This document shows positions 1 to 35,582 of a stretch of 64,000 bases of DNA, piece by piece. Source of the DNA: Haemonchus contortus. Its lineage: Eukaryota > Nematoda > Chromadorea > Rhabditida > Trichostrongylidae. The stretch spans positions 18,379,615-18,443,614 of the forward strand of contig LS997564.1 in NCBI GenBank assembly GCA_000469685.2. Direction: 5' to 3'. The position numbers and the translations under genes were made by a program. Below the pieces are notes generated by a model. The model saw only the letters and a list, made by a program, of their open reading frames with translations. It made no database searches and was not told the origin of the DNA. Position 1 is the first letter of the stretch, and each line of letters opens with the position of its first letter.

Positions 1-70
1 GCACGAATGCTTGCGTCCTGCTGTGATTGCCTTTGGAGTTGGGAGGTATTGGTCAAGTTGTAAATATGGT

Positions 71-78
71 TTTCAGTT
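71..78 (+). promoter_or_regulatory. Probable spliced-leader trans-splice acceptor of prp-8
   Basis: A TTTCAG acceptor ends at 76, two bases before the ATG at 79. No coding exon with a matching phase is visible upstream. In nematodes an acceptor this close to the start codon is typical of SL trans-splicing. A short 5' UTR exon left of the window, joined in cis, cannot be excluded. Confidence 0.6.
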
Positions 79-15088
<15,010 letters not shown>

Positions 15089-15104
15089 ATGGGTGTTGTT
15101 GTGT

Positions 15105-15110
15105 AATAAA
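15105..15110 (+). terminator. Polyadenylation signal of prp-8
   Basis: A canonical AATAAA lies 17 bases after the TAG stop, implying a very short 3' UTR with cleavage around 15120-15130. Confidence 0.7.
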
Positions 15111-15130
15111 ACCCAGAAGGATTGTTATGT

Positions 15131-17697
15131 TTTCTGTTTCATTATACATATTTATATTTCTGTGCAAGCTATTTTACTTTTATTTAATTTCTGTTGTTAG
15201 CATTCGCACTCCTGTCGCTGGATGTCGAATTCCGGGTGTAGTTATTAAGTCCGCAAACTCGCATGTTGGACACCACGTTGATTCCTGATACTCCCATGAT
15301 TTCAACTACTCTTGTTGTTGTTGTAGATGTATTATCCATAAGAACACTCTCTGTTTTTTGAAACAAATATTATGTGTAAACATCCCCTGTAAATTTTCTT
15401 CTCAGTAGCAGAAACAAGTATCTTCTAATGGATATTGGTTACGTGATTGTTGTTGTGTTGTTTCATTACAGTATGGTGAGATACTCTGGTAACCGAAAGG
15501 TGAAAAGATAAAAAGTCATTTCTCATAGTGCTCGACAGTGAATGTTATGGGTTTCTGCCTCCTTACCTTTCTTTTTCGAAAGGGATTTCGCTCATCATAT
15601 GTCAGGGTTGATTGTTGAAATCTTTCCAAAATTGCAACGGTGGTTTACCTATGCTTGCCCTTCACTTTTGGTGTAGTGGTCAACTGGGTTTTGCCAAACG
15701 AAATCAATCTTTTGGATAGTTGTTATAGTGAGGAGTGGAAAGAGGACCTTATCATGAGCAATGATCGAATAGACTGTTTTCTGGCAGTTTGTTTTTTGTT
15801 CTGTCTGAGTTGCGTGTTTGTAACATTAATGTTACACTTAGCCTAGTTGCACAGCTCAGATTGTGATTGAGTTCCTTTCATTTTGTTAGGCATCCACTTC
15901 TTCATTTCCTGTACTTCTTTTTCTGTATTGTTCTCTTAAGACCAAGCGAGAATGTCTTCGCCTCAAATTCTTGTTGGCATTTTACACTCGAGGCTTGATC
16001 GCTGTAGTCAGACTTCGTTGGCTTTTTGCCAATGTCCAACATAACGGCTCTTCCTCCCTGACATATCGACTCTCCCTCCTCCTATGCAGTCACAGTTTAA
16101 CTGTCGGTTTCTACATCAGCGCAAGTTAAGCATGACCAACGGATCTACCATGGCCGAGTTTGACGGAGCTTGAGGCGTTTCTGTAAGCGTTTTAAATGCA
16201 GGGTGAATTTGACGCAAGTCAGGCATAGTCAAGGCGCTCCACCTTGTCTGTATAGCCTTCCCTTTTCATTGCTAACAGCCTCGTTCCCCATGAAGTGTTA
16301 GCTTAATTAATTTGATGCGATGGAAACATGACACTTTCTCTTTATCAATCACTCATAAATGTACGAGTGATCAATAGACAAAAGTGTTAAAATCGAAAAC
16401 TTAAGGCTCCTTTAAGTGCAATTATTTTCCTTCCTCTTGGAAAGTCTTTCATCCTGGTATTGTTGACTGGCACTTCACGTTGCCGTCAGTCGCGTACATT
16501 GAACGGAAGATGAAACGTCAGCGGAACGATCGAATGTAATGGGTAATTGCGCGATAGTCGATTCATAGTCACCCATTATTGACGCACTTGATCAGAAGCT
16601 GCTTAAGTGTTGATCCATTTCTGCCAGTTTCTCAAAGCAACCACGAATATCTCAAAGGAGACATGGTTGATGCGGTGACCGAAATTATCTTATTCACGAT
16701 TGTCTTACGCATGGTACTTTTTCTCTAATGTCTATAAGGGGCTGAGGTGGTATAGTGGCAAGTGCCACACTGTCTCACATCACGGATTCGAATCCAGGAT
16801 CAGTATCCAATACTCGTCTCGGAGGATAAAGGCATTGGCCTGTACATCGGATGGCCACCGCAAGTCATTGCGTAGGTCACATAAGCATTCAATACGCCAC
16901 AACGATTCGAATGTAAGATGAAAGAGGGGGCGCATCACTAGGATCACTAATCACTAATCAGAGCCAAAACACGTTGCCCTCAGAGCTTTTATCCTGGAGG
17001 AGGAGCCACCATACATTGAATAGAACTCTAGGGAAATCGATTATTTATTAGTTATGGCCATGGAACTGTTACTGACTCGATTAATATGTTCTCTCTCAGT
17101 TCCCTCATATGGCAGCACATGGCAGGAAGCTTTCCACTTTTTTATTGGACCTAATAATTCTGTGGGTACTTCTTCTTCCACTCTCTACATTAATGATGGA
17201 CAGCTGGCTTATATTCTGCTATGCCGGCAGTGGGCGATGTCCTTCTGAAGATCTGATGTAACGCTAGAAGCTTTCTTTGGTACAAAAAAAGATCGCTTAA
17301 TCGAACCTGTCCAGTACTGTAACAAGTCGTTTGGTGGCAACATTTATTCGTGTAGATAGCAATTTTGCAAGATACCGCCTCCAGAGCGCGAGCTCTACCT
17401 CTACGTCGCACTGCCTCTTGTCTTTAATTTGAGTGTGCACGTTGGCCTGTTTTTAAGGCAAACTTGGGTTGCAACTCAAATTTTCTGGTGGATCCAATAT
17501 AGCCGTTGGAGTCTCGTTGTTCGTAGCGAGCAGTCCAGTTTGTTTAACGTAAATCTTCACTCAAACTTCTTTGAACTTCAAATCTTTTGATAGAAACAAT
17601 ACATAAACGTACCTTCAGGCCTTGATGCGTGATTTTTGGTTTCTGTTTATGTGGTTACCTAAACTGCAGTTTCCTGCTCATTCTACTTTACTTTACA
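15131..17697. other. Intergenic region prp-8 to wdr-48
   Basis: About 2.6 kb with no exon chain that I can support. It contains one SINE copy (16736-16950). Short ORFs such as 15640-15846 have no recognisable domain and no splice context. The promoter of wdr-48 should lie here. A TTTACAG acceptor ends at 17698, about 52 bases before the wdr-48 ATG, and may be a cis or trans acceptor for its leader. Confidence 0.6.
16736..16950 (+). repeat. tRNA-derived SINE copy 1 (3' truncated or decayed)
   Basis: The copy begins with a tRNA-like head. An A box TGGTATAGTGG lies at 16748-16758 and a B box-like GATTCGAATCC at about 16785-16795. The body is shared with other copies in this window (GGAGGATAAA, TACATCGGATGGCCACCGCA, GGGGGCGCATC). 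The 3' tail has drifted into short repeats of ATCACTA. Confidence 0.75.
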
Positions 17698-17750
17698 GAA
17701 TTTTGTTTGCGATGCGCCTCCTCAATCGGTGACCGTTTGAGAGATGTGAA

Positions 17751-26611
<8,861 letters not shown>

Positions 26612-27318
26612 GGCCTTCTGTGTTTTGTTGTTTGTTATGCTTTATGCTGTTCATTTTTTCTTATACTTGGAGACGTAATTAGCGATGAGATTGGTTATGT
26701 AAATTATCATATGAGACCTTCAAATTTTCGGCCCATGAAGAACTATATCGTTCTTATCACCGCTAGTTGTGTCTTTAAGCTGCATGAATTGCGACTTGTG
26801 CAAATGTCGATAAAGAACTGGTATTGTCGAAATGTTGATAATCATTTATTGGTTTGATACTGCTGGTAATTATTGCTAATTTATTGAAATTTGCTTGCTA
26901 ACTTAACACCATAGTAGTCAATCCAGGAAATCTGATTCATAGACGTTACCTTTCCTGAGGTGTATTCTTATGTATTGAATTATGAGCGATTAATGTCTGA
27001 ATTTGTTAAAGTAGCACTGTTTGTGGTGATTTTTATCAACAAAAAAAAAGATCGAACTCCGATGATGTAAGTAAATGTAAATGGTAACCACTTAATGTAA
27101 ATTTTAACCACTTCAATAGATGTTTTAGATAATGAATTTGCCTAATATGCATTGATTTATGACATTTTTTTTTTGAAAATGAATTGGTTTCAGTGGCTAG
27201 ACACTCTTGGTTATGTCATGGTTACAGATCCTTTGTTACTTGACGCATTACCGTTCTTTCGCCTTCCCATTAGTATCTGCAAATGACTTCCCATTGCTGT
27301 ATTTCCCAAGTCCAAATC
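26612..27318. other. Intergenic region wdr-48 to PSMD5-like gene
   Basis: About 715 bp, T-rich, with no canonical AATAAA after the wdr-48 stop and no recognisable gene. The two genes are on the same strand and the downstream one has an acceptor right at its ATG. An operon with SL2-type trans-splicing is possible, although the spacing is larger than the roughly 100 bp usual in C. elegans. Confidence 0.45.
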
Positions 27319-27326
27319 TCACAGAT
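27319..27326 (+). promoter_or_regulatory. Probable trans-splice acceptor of the PSMD5-like gene
   Basis: TCACAG ends at 27324, two bases before the ATG at 27327. The arrangement is the same as at prp-8 and suggests spliced-leader addition. An upstream non-coding exon was not found. Confidence 0.5.
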
Positions 27327-30300
27327 ATGAGGTCAGCGTCATCGAGTGATGTGGAGCCGTCATCGGATGAGCAACCGCCGGCATGGACGAGTGCAAGCTT
27401 TTTGGTTAGTATCACAGCTATATAACTCATTAGTTTGTCAAAATTTTCCGTTCTATCTTCCATTTTCCACATTTTGGGCCAACCACTGAATTTACGTTCA
27501 TTCCTGGTAGTCACAGTGGATGAGAATGTTTAACAATCTCGGCTTATTGTTAGATAATGACTATAATGACGGAGGTGGTGTACGGCAAGTGGCACTTCGT
27601 ACACGCATGATCACGTGTTCAAATCCGATATCCGCCTTGGCTGACCAAGCCTTCCATCCCTCCAAATTCGGGTAATTGGTAGCAGATTCGTCTGCGAGGG
27701 TAAAAGCATTGGCTTGTACATCGGCTGGTCGCTTCATGTTATTTTATAGGCCACATACGCCAGTATGCCTTTGTACGATTCTTATAGGAATTCGAATGCT
27801 TGGGCGTATGCCTCATACGGGATTGATTAACGCTTCAAGACTATCCTTTTACTTTTGATCATGTTAAAGGGTCCTCGACATTTTGCCCTTTGCTTCTCTT
27901 TTTTGAGCTTCAGATTAATGGTGTTCTAGTGTTATCACTTCAACAAATGCCACAAATTTAGGAACTTCGTGCTGAATTCTTGGCTGATCGGACAGAGTTT
28001 AAGGCTTTGGAGATCCTCAAGAGAATGGTGGCGATAGATGTCAAACAGGTTGATGCGTGAGTCCCTCTCAAGTGGTCTTCTTCTATATTTGAGGGTAATT
28101 CGTTGTTTCCGTTTTGATGACCTTACTCAATTTTTTAAGGAATGCCTGGCTTGAATGCAAAGATTTGATGTCAATGCTGCTAAATGCAATCCCAGTTCAA
28201 GCGTTGCTGGAAACGCAACAGGTTGGCAGGATATCTTGGATTAAATCTTTCCATTCGTATTTTCTTCAAGTGCTTCCCTTTAAAAATTGCAAATCATCCA
28301 TTGGTAGGGCTTGGATTGATGAGAACTTCAGGTTTTTTTTCACCCCATGATCCATAGATTTTGCTTCCTGTTGTGGTAAATTAGAAAGTTGCAGATTATG
28401 CTTTTGACAGCTCTCGAGTCATGTCCGTCGCACGTGGTTACTGCGCTTGCTGCTCATCTTACAGCTCATCAAGATGTCGTCTCACCGCTGCTGAATAGTG
28501 TAGCTCAAGCGGTAGCTGTAGCATTCGCACGGCGGATCAACGATCCCGATACATTTGAACAGGTAAGCATAGCATTGAGTTCGCAGTAATACGTTTCACA
28601 TCGTTGGTTCGGCGCTGAAGCAAAAGCTTTAGAAGCAAGCAATTATATAAAATTCTTGGTGCGACGGAGTTTTTGTGATATTTTGCGTGAACTTCTTTTA
28701 TTTTGGAGTTTAAATCAATTGAGCTCCTCGTTCAGTTGGCGGCTTTACTTGCACCGGTATCAAGCAATCCACAATTGCTTCAAGAACTTCAACATCAGTT
28801 AGCTACGACCAAGAGCTCAGAACATCGTTTCAAAGTTTACCAGGTAAATTTTACAATGCGCTCAAGCATACTCCCACAATGCTCCATGAAATGCCTCAGA
28901 TACTAATAGAGGAAACTGATTCGAATAGATGTAGTGGAGTTGAATCGGTAAAGTATTTGAAGATCGGTGGAAATATTATGGGGCAGGGGCAACGTAGAGA
29001 GGGATCTCAGTTCCTCAGATCTAGACAGTGGGTTAGAAGATCAGATTATTTCAATTTTCACGAGTAAATCCATAGTTCTGAGGACATGTGCAGAGATCCG
29101 ATTATGCTTGAAATAAAGTTCATGCTCCTTTGCTCCTAGTAATGCGTAATGTATGTGTGAATTGGATTCAGCTGCACATTTCTTATTTAGTGCTGGGACA
29201 CCCATTTTTGATTATTTTCAGGTTCTGCTTTGTGCCATGCAACGCGGCTATTACACTCCTGCGCTTGCACCAATGTTACAAAGTTTGGTAAAAGAGCTCT
29301 CAAGCGAAGATATACTTGTTGTGCTAGCAGCTATGGATGCGTTGTCGGATGCAGCGATTGCGTCCAACGAGAGTGCCAATATTGTTAACGAATCGGGAGC
29401 TCCCCAGAAGGTCCGTTTCATAGTGCTGCCATCCCGGTAATGTTGATAATTGTCTGCAAATATTTGACTAAGCTTTTCTTACCTCCATGAGTTAAGGTGC
29501 CTAATCTTTTGTCCCATCAAATCGCCCATGTGTCATAAGTTTATGTGAGTAGCATGTCGTTTGTCATTGAAATAACTGAAGTGGAACTTCACCAAGGTTT
29601 GAGTAGGAACTTGGAACCTTCTCTTCACGAGCAAATACTGAGAATGTCTTTTGCAAATACAGTAGACTGAAAGTTTTAAGTTTTAATCAGATTTCATCCC
29701 CTTGTACTTTTTTTCAGAGGGACACGATGGATTTCGTTATGGGTTGTGGTAGACTGTTTCTGAACCTGTACTTTTGGGGTTCATACACGCATGGTCTTGA
29801 AGCATGTAATTTTTTCGCAATTATGACACCAGTCGTCCGAAGCTGAGAACTACCGTCTCTTTCGAATCTCTGTAGGGCCATAATCCATCGGCGGCTGTCG
29901 CAAATATCTTGGCCATTCAGAAAAGATCGTATTTCGGTCCACAGGTGCTTCGTGACGAACCCTTAAAAACAGCGGAGAAGTGGACTATATCCAAGGAAGG
30001 TTTTGTTGTGTTGTTGGTGGCATTTCCAGAAAATGCTCTATTCGGGATAACTTCCTGAGGGTTCCACCGTAACCGCCGAGATTCACGCTTACCAGCTACA
30101 GAGTTTGGTCGACTTTATTCGAAGGAGGCGTCCACAGCGAGACGATGTTTGTCTTCTTCTCGGCAACGCTCGACCGCATGCTGTGAAATAGTCTCCTCAG
30201 GAATTCCTAGACCTGCGTGGAAAGTGCTGCTTCATCCTCTTTATTCGCCAGACCTTGGCCCGTCCGATTACACTTTGTTTCTTGCTTTGAAACATCATCT

Positions 30301-33300
30301 TCAAGATAGAAAACTTGATGATCGTTTAGAACTCGAAACTGAGATTACGAGCTTTTTCGAAACGTGGCCACAGCAGTTATGGGCTTCAGGAATCGTAAAA
30401 CTGCCGCATGGGGCAATGCAATACGTTGGAAACTATGTTACCGATTGAGATCCTTTTTCAATTTAAATGAGAGTTTTCGAAATCAAGATGATAAATCGGC
30501 CAAACCTTCTTAAATATCTATCTATATACGTAATTTTTATTTTTAGGTTTACGAGCTGTTGCAAAGCAGCAAAGAGGCACCTGATGGAGGCTTTATTTAT
30601 CCATGTAAGTCCTTATTTTGCATCATTATTTGGGAGAGTTCACGAAGGGTTGGCCGGTGGGATCTGGCATAGGGCTTCTTCGGTTTGAAACTTTTTCATT
30701 GCTTTTCTATTGTTTTATCGTCGATGTAGCAATACTTCTGCTGATTATTTTTCTATGTGAATGCTTAGTAATTTTATGAGAAAGCGTGACGTCAAATTTT
30801 AATTGGGGCGTAGTAAAAAGTGGTGCATTATTGCACACGTGCGCTCTAGAAATGGAATCCCGGATCAGTATCCGCTCAGGCCAGCGAAGCCTTCCACCCT
30901 CCTCTGAACGATTCATTGGCATCAGACTCGTCCGGGATTATAACAGCTTTGACTGGCCGCTGCAAGTCATTGTACAAACCAGCTACACCTTCCACACGCC
31001 ACTACGATGATGAATGGAAGAAGAATGGGTGGCGCATCAGAAAGCGGATGATTGAAGTTAAGAACCTCATTCCTAATCTTCATGGTCGAAATGCTAAGTA
31101 ACCCTGTGAATGAAGTTTTTACCAAAAAAAACTTCATATGATTGGGTTGCATTAGTTGAGTAGTGCAAAAGTTGCTGCACATCTGTTCCTTGCCTAAACT
31201 GTTGAGGGGGATATCTAGGAGTAATCCCATTGTTCAGCTCCGTTCAAAGATGTTCTCAAACCTTTGCCTATTTACCAGCTCGTTTCCGAGCTGTATATTT
31301 TTCATTGTCTATGCGTTGAATCCGATTGTCATGAACTCGGGATATGAACGCAACAACTTCAATTAGGCAATGCTATCAGACTTATTAGGAGAAATTTCGT
31401 ATCGGCCCGTTGAAGCAGTTAAATAACGCTTTCTCAAATTGTAATTTTTCTAAGGGAACTGGGATTTTCTCTGCTGCAGTCCACATTTTTCTTTTCTCTG
31501 CTGTATTTTTTCTTTATGTCCTAATCTCGATTTCCACTACTATTTGATTTCTGCATTTTTTGTTTTCTTGTTGTTAATCTGTGTATATCTTTATATGTAC
31601 AATTAAGCTGCATAAAATCTCCCACTGTGAACAGATTTCGGGTAGAGGTGGGGTTGTGGCGATTGGCGTGCTGTCACACCCACACACGGTCACGAGCTCG
31701 AATCCCGGGGCGATACGAGCTCTGGCCAGCCAAACTTTCCATCCTTCTGGGGTCGGCTATTTGGTACCAGGCCAATTGGTACCAGACTCGTTCGGGAGGA
31801 TAAAAGCTCTAACTTGTACACCTCCTGGCCACCGCAATTCACTGTATACGCCACATACACATTAATAAGCCACTACGATTGTGAATGGCACTCGAGTGCG
31901 GGGCGCATCCCAATACAAGATTGATCAACGCGCGAAGACTTTACAGGCTTATGAGTAAGTTTGCCTATTCTCTGTCGCTTACTTTGTAAATATTACCAGC
32001 CGGATTACTTTCTTTGCAAGAGGCTTTGAAAAAGTAGCTACTAGCTCGGTAGAGTCTTTTCCTTGTTCCCTCTAATCTCTATGCCTTCGGGGACTGTGTG
32101 ATGACGAGAAAATTAGCAGAAAATTCTTCATGTCTCATCTTCGTTTAAATCTGTAAGATGTTCACTCTGTAAAAAAAATGAAAAATAAAACGAGGTCTTT
32201 TCTATGCCTTCCAATAGAAATTTCGACAAAGATTTATGAACTCTTGATTTCAGCGTGCGTGAAGTTTTTTGGTACATTGAGCCGTGTGTATCCGGACATC
32301 ATCAACAGCTTCCCATCATTTGTTCCAGCCGTCATAGACATGGTTTGATGTTATTTCTTTCAAATTTGAAATATTGCTAAGATTTGGGAAAGAGCGTGGA
32401 ATGGAGAAGAAAACGTTGTGAACTTGGATTGTGTGAGCCGTAGTGGTAGGCATTGGGAAGCAAAAAGTGTTGCTCTTTCCATAGCTGACAAAATTCTACC
32501 TATCGCAGAGGTAGGCTGGTTCGTACTAGATCACTTGGGAAGTATAAAAACAATGAGGAAGTGGGTCTTGAAGGCAAATTTTTCTATTGGCCATTACACT
32601 TCTAACTATTTGTATAACAGTTTTTGATGGAAATTGAATGCATGAAGCATCCCAACAAAGGGCTGATTTTCGCAATTCATTCATTCATCCGAAGTTCTTC
32701 ATGATGTTGCGTTATTGAGCCGATATCAAAGTTTTTTTTCAATTGAACTCATTTTTTTGAAAGTCAAGTGAATTCCTGTTTTCCGAATTACATTCAGATT
32801 TTTCTGCTAAGTCTAGCATCAGTCTACCTTAGACCATTTTTGAAGACGCTAGTTACGCTTCATACTAGTTACAAAATTCTTGAGTAGGTATAAAAAATTT
32901 ATAATGCTAAAATATTTGTGCATGTTTTGATGACCGTCATATTCATCCGTCGTTAGACTCATCCGTCGTTGGACTTTTTAAAGTAATTGTAAAGTGTTAC
33001 CTCGTAGAATATTCGTTTAATGGTATTTGCTTGAGGTCCGGCATTTTGACATAGTTGAAGCTTCACAGCGAGTATTGGCTTTCGATACACTAGCACAAGT
33101 TGCGTACAAAGCTGAGGCGAAGCAAAATCTGCAGCGATTACTCGGTGCGTAGATTTTTTTACTTTAACTTTTTGTTTATGAGAAACAGATTCATTTGGTA
33201 ATGACTGGATGTAGCAACAAAAAAAAGAACTGTCTTGGGCGTATATTGTGTGTCATTAACTTGAAACAATCTGAGTCATTTTTTTCTCCCACCTATCTGT

Positions 33301-35582
33301 TGTGTGGGGCGCAGTCTACCATAGCTAAAAGTCCAGCTGTGCCAACTGGTTGGACATGGGCCAGAACCAGAAAAAGGTGGATATTCAAAGTGATTCGGGA
33401 GGGAAATGGAGGGAACAGTAGTGAAGGGTGTAAAGTGCAGGTCATCTGGATCATTGAACCTTCTTCAGCGGTAAGTCAGATCTTTAGCAGCCGTTTCCCT
33501 ATTAGTGTTTATCTTCCGTTAGCATCTTAAGCGTATTCACTACCTCTAAATCATTTCGGGTCAACAGATTTCATGGAAACGCCCATAGAGGCAGTTGATT
33601 GCGCTAGACCGTTGCACTTCAAGCTTGACAGCTACATTTTTGCTTGGTAAATCTACTTCGGCTGTTCACCCCATTCACTTATTTAGACACGAGAAAACAT
33701 TGTAGAAGGGGATTTCCACCCATACATATGAGTAACCAACGGCGTGCTGTTCGTAACAGGGCAGAAGAGCGTAGAGTAGACAGTGGCCAGTTGTGCTATA
33801 GGAAGTGATATGCTTACAGTAATCCAAGCAGTTTTTCATCTTTCAATGCCGTTACCCGTTGTATACTTTTAGCTGTTACCATGTCGGTTTTCAGAATGTA
33901 CTCCCTTTTTTTCGTATATACTTAAAACCATGGGCGGAGGTGGTGTAGTGGCAAGTGGCGCACTATATCACACGCACGGTCAGGGGTTCGAATCCCGGAT
34001 CGATGCCCGCCTAGGCCAACCAAGCCTTCCATCCCTCCGGGGTCGGTGAATTGGTACCAGACTCGTCTGGGAGGATAAAAGCACTGACTTGTACATCGGC
34101 TGGCCACCGCAAGTCATTGTATGGGCCACATACGCACTCATTACGCCACTACGATTCTGAATGGAAGTCGAGTGCGGGGGCGCATCCCTCAGATGGGCTT
34201 GATTAACGCCAAAAACTTCATCCTTTTATTTATACTTAAAACCCGATCTTCAGGTGACCAAGGCGTATCGCGTGTAATGGAAGCGTTTGCTGCGTCTTTA
34301 TCTAGTGGGCCAATCGAACTTCGTGCTCGACATCTTGAAGCGTTTGCGACTCTTTTTCAACATGGTTCGTACGTTTGTATGGAGTAATCTTGAAAACACC
34401 TACAGATGCGGGTTTAGTTCAAGATTTGAATAATGGTCCCCAATCAAAGGAATAGTATCTTTCGATACATACAGGAATTAGGTTCGTAAAAAACACTAGG
34501 TCCCTAAATAGATTAAAGCCGTGAAGAAATGTGAAGCTTTATACCGACATGGCATGATAGCTTCTGCGGTCTCATAAGTTCCGCAACAGGACTTCGAAAG
34601 TTCATCTACGGTATGAAATCTTGTTCTTCATAAAACGTACCACTTTAAAGGATAATTAGGTCTACAACTGATGGTGTAACGGAAGGGAAGTTTCCTGCGT
34701 AGCAGTAAAATATGCTTATAAATATATTCACTGATCACGGTAAGATAAACAAGAATGAGGAGGTAAAGACATCGGTAATGAGGCGAAAACAAAGCACTAG
34801 TCTCACCAAGTGAACGACCCGATGAGTTGGGATTTGGCTGCAATAGAACAGCTGGTTATGCAGGGCATACCAAAATTATGGACGCCCATTCATTGCTATC
34901 TGTTCTAAGCTTCTAAATTGAGAATGACGGTTGTATTGGTATCCACATATGCCTACATTATGTGCAACAATAAGCTAACAAACAACAACATCAAATGCCT
35001 AGGGCGATGAGTTATGACGTCGAAGACCTTGGATTACGCTTTGTTACCTTTAATCTTTAGGAAGACGAGCTGAAGGTTTTATTATTGTACATTATGATAC
35101 TCTTTTCGTGGTGTTTGGTCAGTATGTCTGTTACAGGCGACGATTCGCTTTTGGCACAATGGTTTTCATACTTGGGTTCACCAATGCCATCTGTACTATT
35201 GAGCCTAGTCCAGAAACCTTTCCCTGATCTACGTTTGGCATCACTTCATGCTTTTGCTTCCCTGCTAGCGCATCCTTTCGGCTTGCAGACTTTCCTCGGG
35301 CTGTCAGGGTTCGTTTAAAAAGTTAATTCTATTTTGTGAATTAAAAAATTAAAAGCAGGACTTTGTCAACAGCATGCTGACTTCTGCAATTTTTACAGCT
35401 TCCTTGACTGGTTGTTGGACCAGTCTACTGAACATGAATGGGAAGCCGGCCGTCTGAAGGCGGACATCATCCGAGCACTGATCGCCAGTAATTCATCGCT
35501 TATCGACGCTCCTCTGAAATTACGGTTGAAGGCGTACTTCGTGGCGCCAAAACGAGATCCCGAGGTGGAGATGATGTTGTAG
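27327..35582 (+). CDS. PSMD5: PSMD5-like 26S proteasome assembly chaperone (S5B), complete, 12 exons
   Basis: PSMD5/S5B is an armadillo/HEAT-like chaperone that assists assembly of the proteasome base by binding the Rpt2 (PSMC1) module. Exons: 27327-27404, 27962-28056, 28140-28221, 28395-28562, 28709-28843, 29222-29410, 30547-30604, 32254-32342, 33036-33144, 34254-34364, 35137-35308, 35399-35582. Every junction keeps phase and the sum is 490 codons, against 504 residues in human. The protein is a chain of amphipathic helices (LLVQLAALLAPVSSNPQLLQ; ILVVLAAMDALSDAAIASNE). The best match is C-terminal: VKFFGTLSRVYPDIINSFPSF, KPFPDLRLASLHAFASLLAH, GFLDWLLDQSTEHEWEAGRL, LKLRLKAYFVAP, which follows human PSMD5 in order. 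The N-terminus is acidic and serine-rich. The introns hold SINEs and a mariner relic. The family call is strong at the C-terminus and inferred elsewhere. Confidence 0.82.
27568..27855 (+). repeat. tRNA-derived SINE copy 2
   Basis: Lies in the first intron of the PSMD5-like gene. The head CGGAGGTGGTGTACGGCAAG matches the family A-box region with a 1-base change that spoils the box. The B box is weakened (GTGTTCAAATCC). The body keeps CCAAGCCTTCCATCCCTCC, TACATCGGCTGG and GGCCACATACGC, and the tail keeps GATTAACGC followed by ATCCTTTTA. Confidence 0.85.
29663..30522 (+). mobile_element. Internally deleted mariner relic in the PSMD5-like gene
   Basis: This is a diverged relative of the mariner at 896-2147. 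It shares the CGTCCGAAGCTGAGA...CGGCGGCTGTCGCAAATATC stretch, the WWHFQ-type block near 30020-30060 and a tail block with GPSDYTLFLALKHHLQDRKL (about 30260-30320). It is about 390 bp shorter than the other copy, having lost the HTH and first-Asp region near 29950. The ends are decayed but resemble the same terminal repeats. Confidence 0.8.
30803..31090 (+). repeat. tRNA-derived SINE copy 3 (diverged)
   Basis: Aligns by eye to the family along its length: GGAATCCCGGATCAGTATCC, AGCGAAGCCTTCCACCCTCC, AGACTCGTCCGGGATTATAA, CACGCCACTACGATGATGAA. The head and the B box are mutated (AGAAATGGAATCCC), so Pol III activity is unlikely. Confidence 0.7.
31640..31955 (+). repeat. tRNA-derived SINE copy 4
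   Basis: The head GGTAGAGGTGGGGTTGTGGC has a damaged A box. The B box-like GAGCTCGAATCCCGG is followed by the family body (GTACCAGACTCGTTCGGGAG, CACTACGATTGTGAATGGCA, GGGGCGCATCCC) and the GATTGATCAACGCGC 3' region. A small internal duplication of TTGGTACCAG lies in the middle. The copy sits in an intron of the PSMD5-like gene. Confidence 0.8.
33917..33929 (+). repeat. Left target-site duplication of SINE copy 5
   Basis: The 13-mer TATACTTAAAACC occurs here and again at 34231-34243, immediately flanking the SINE on both sides with no mismatch. Confidence 0.9.
33930..34230 (+). repeat. tRNA-derived SINE copy 5, full length with intact Pol III boxes
   Basis: This 301-bp copy is the best reference for the family. 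It has an A box TGGTGTAGTGG at 33941-33951 and a B box GGTTCGAATCC at 33985-33995, about 34 bp apart as in tRNA genes. The body of about 190 bp is unrelated to tRNA, and the 3' end reads GATTAACGCC...ATCCTTTTATT. It is bounded by a perfect 13-bp target-site duplication, which indicates retroposition by an endonuclease-coded LINE machinery. It lies in an intron of the PSMD5-like gene and ends 23 bases before the next exon (34254), so the downstream duplication sits just upstream of the acceptor. Confidence 0.93.
34231..34243 (+). repeat. Right target-site duplication of SINE copy 5
   Basis: Identical to 33917-33929 (TATACTTAAAACC). Confidence 0.9.

Noticed and set aside
15640..15846. 68-aa + strand frame with hydrophobic stretches
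   Set aside because: No splice context, no recognisable family, and located in intergenic DNA; chance frame.
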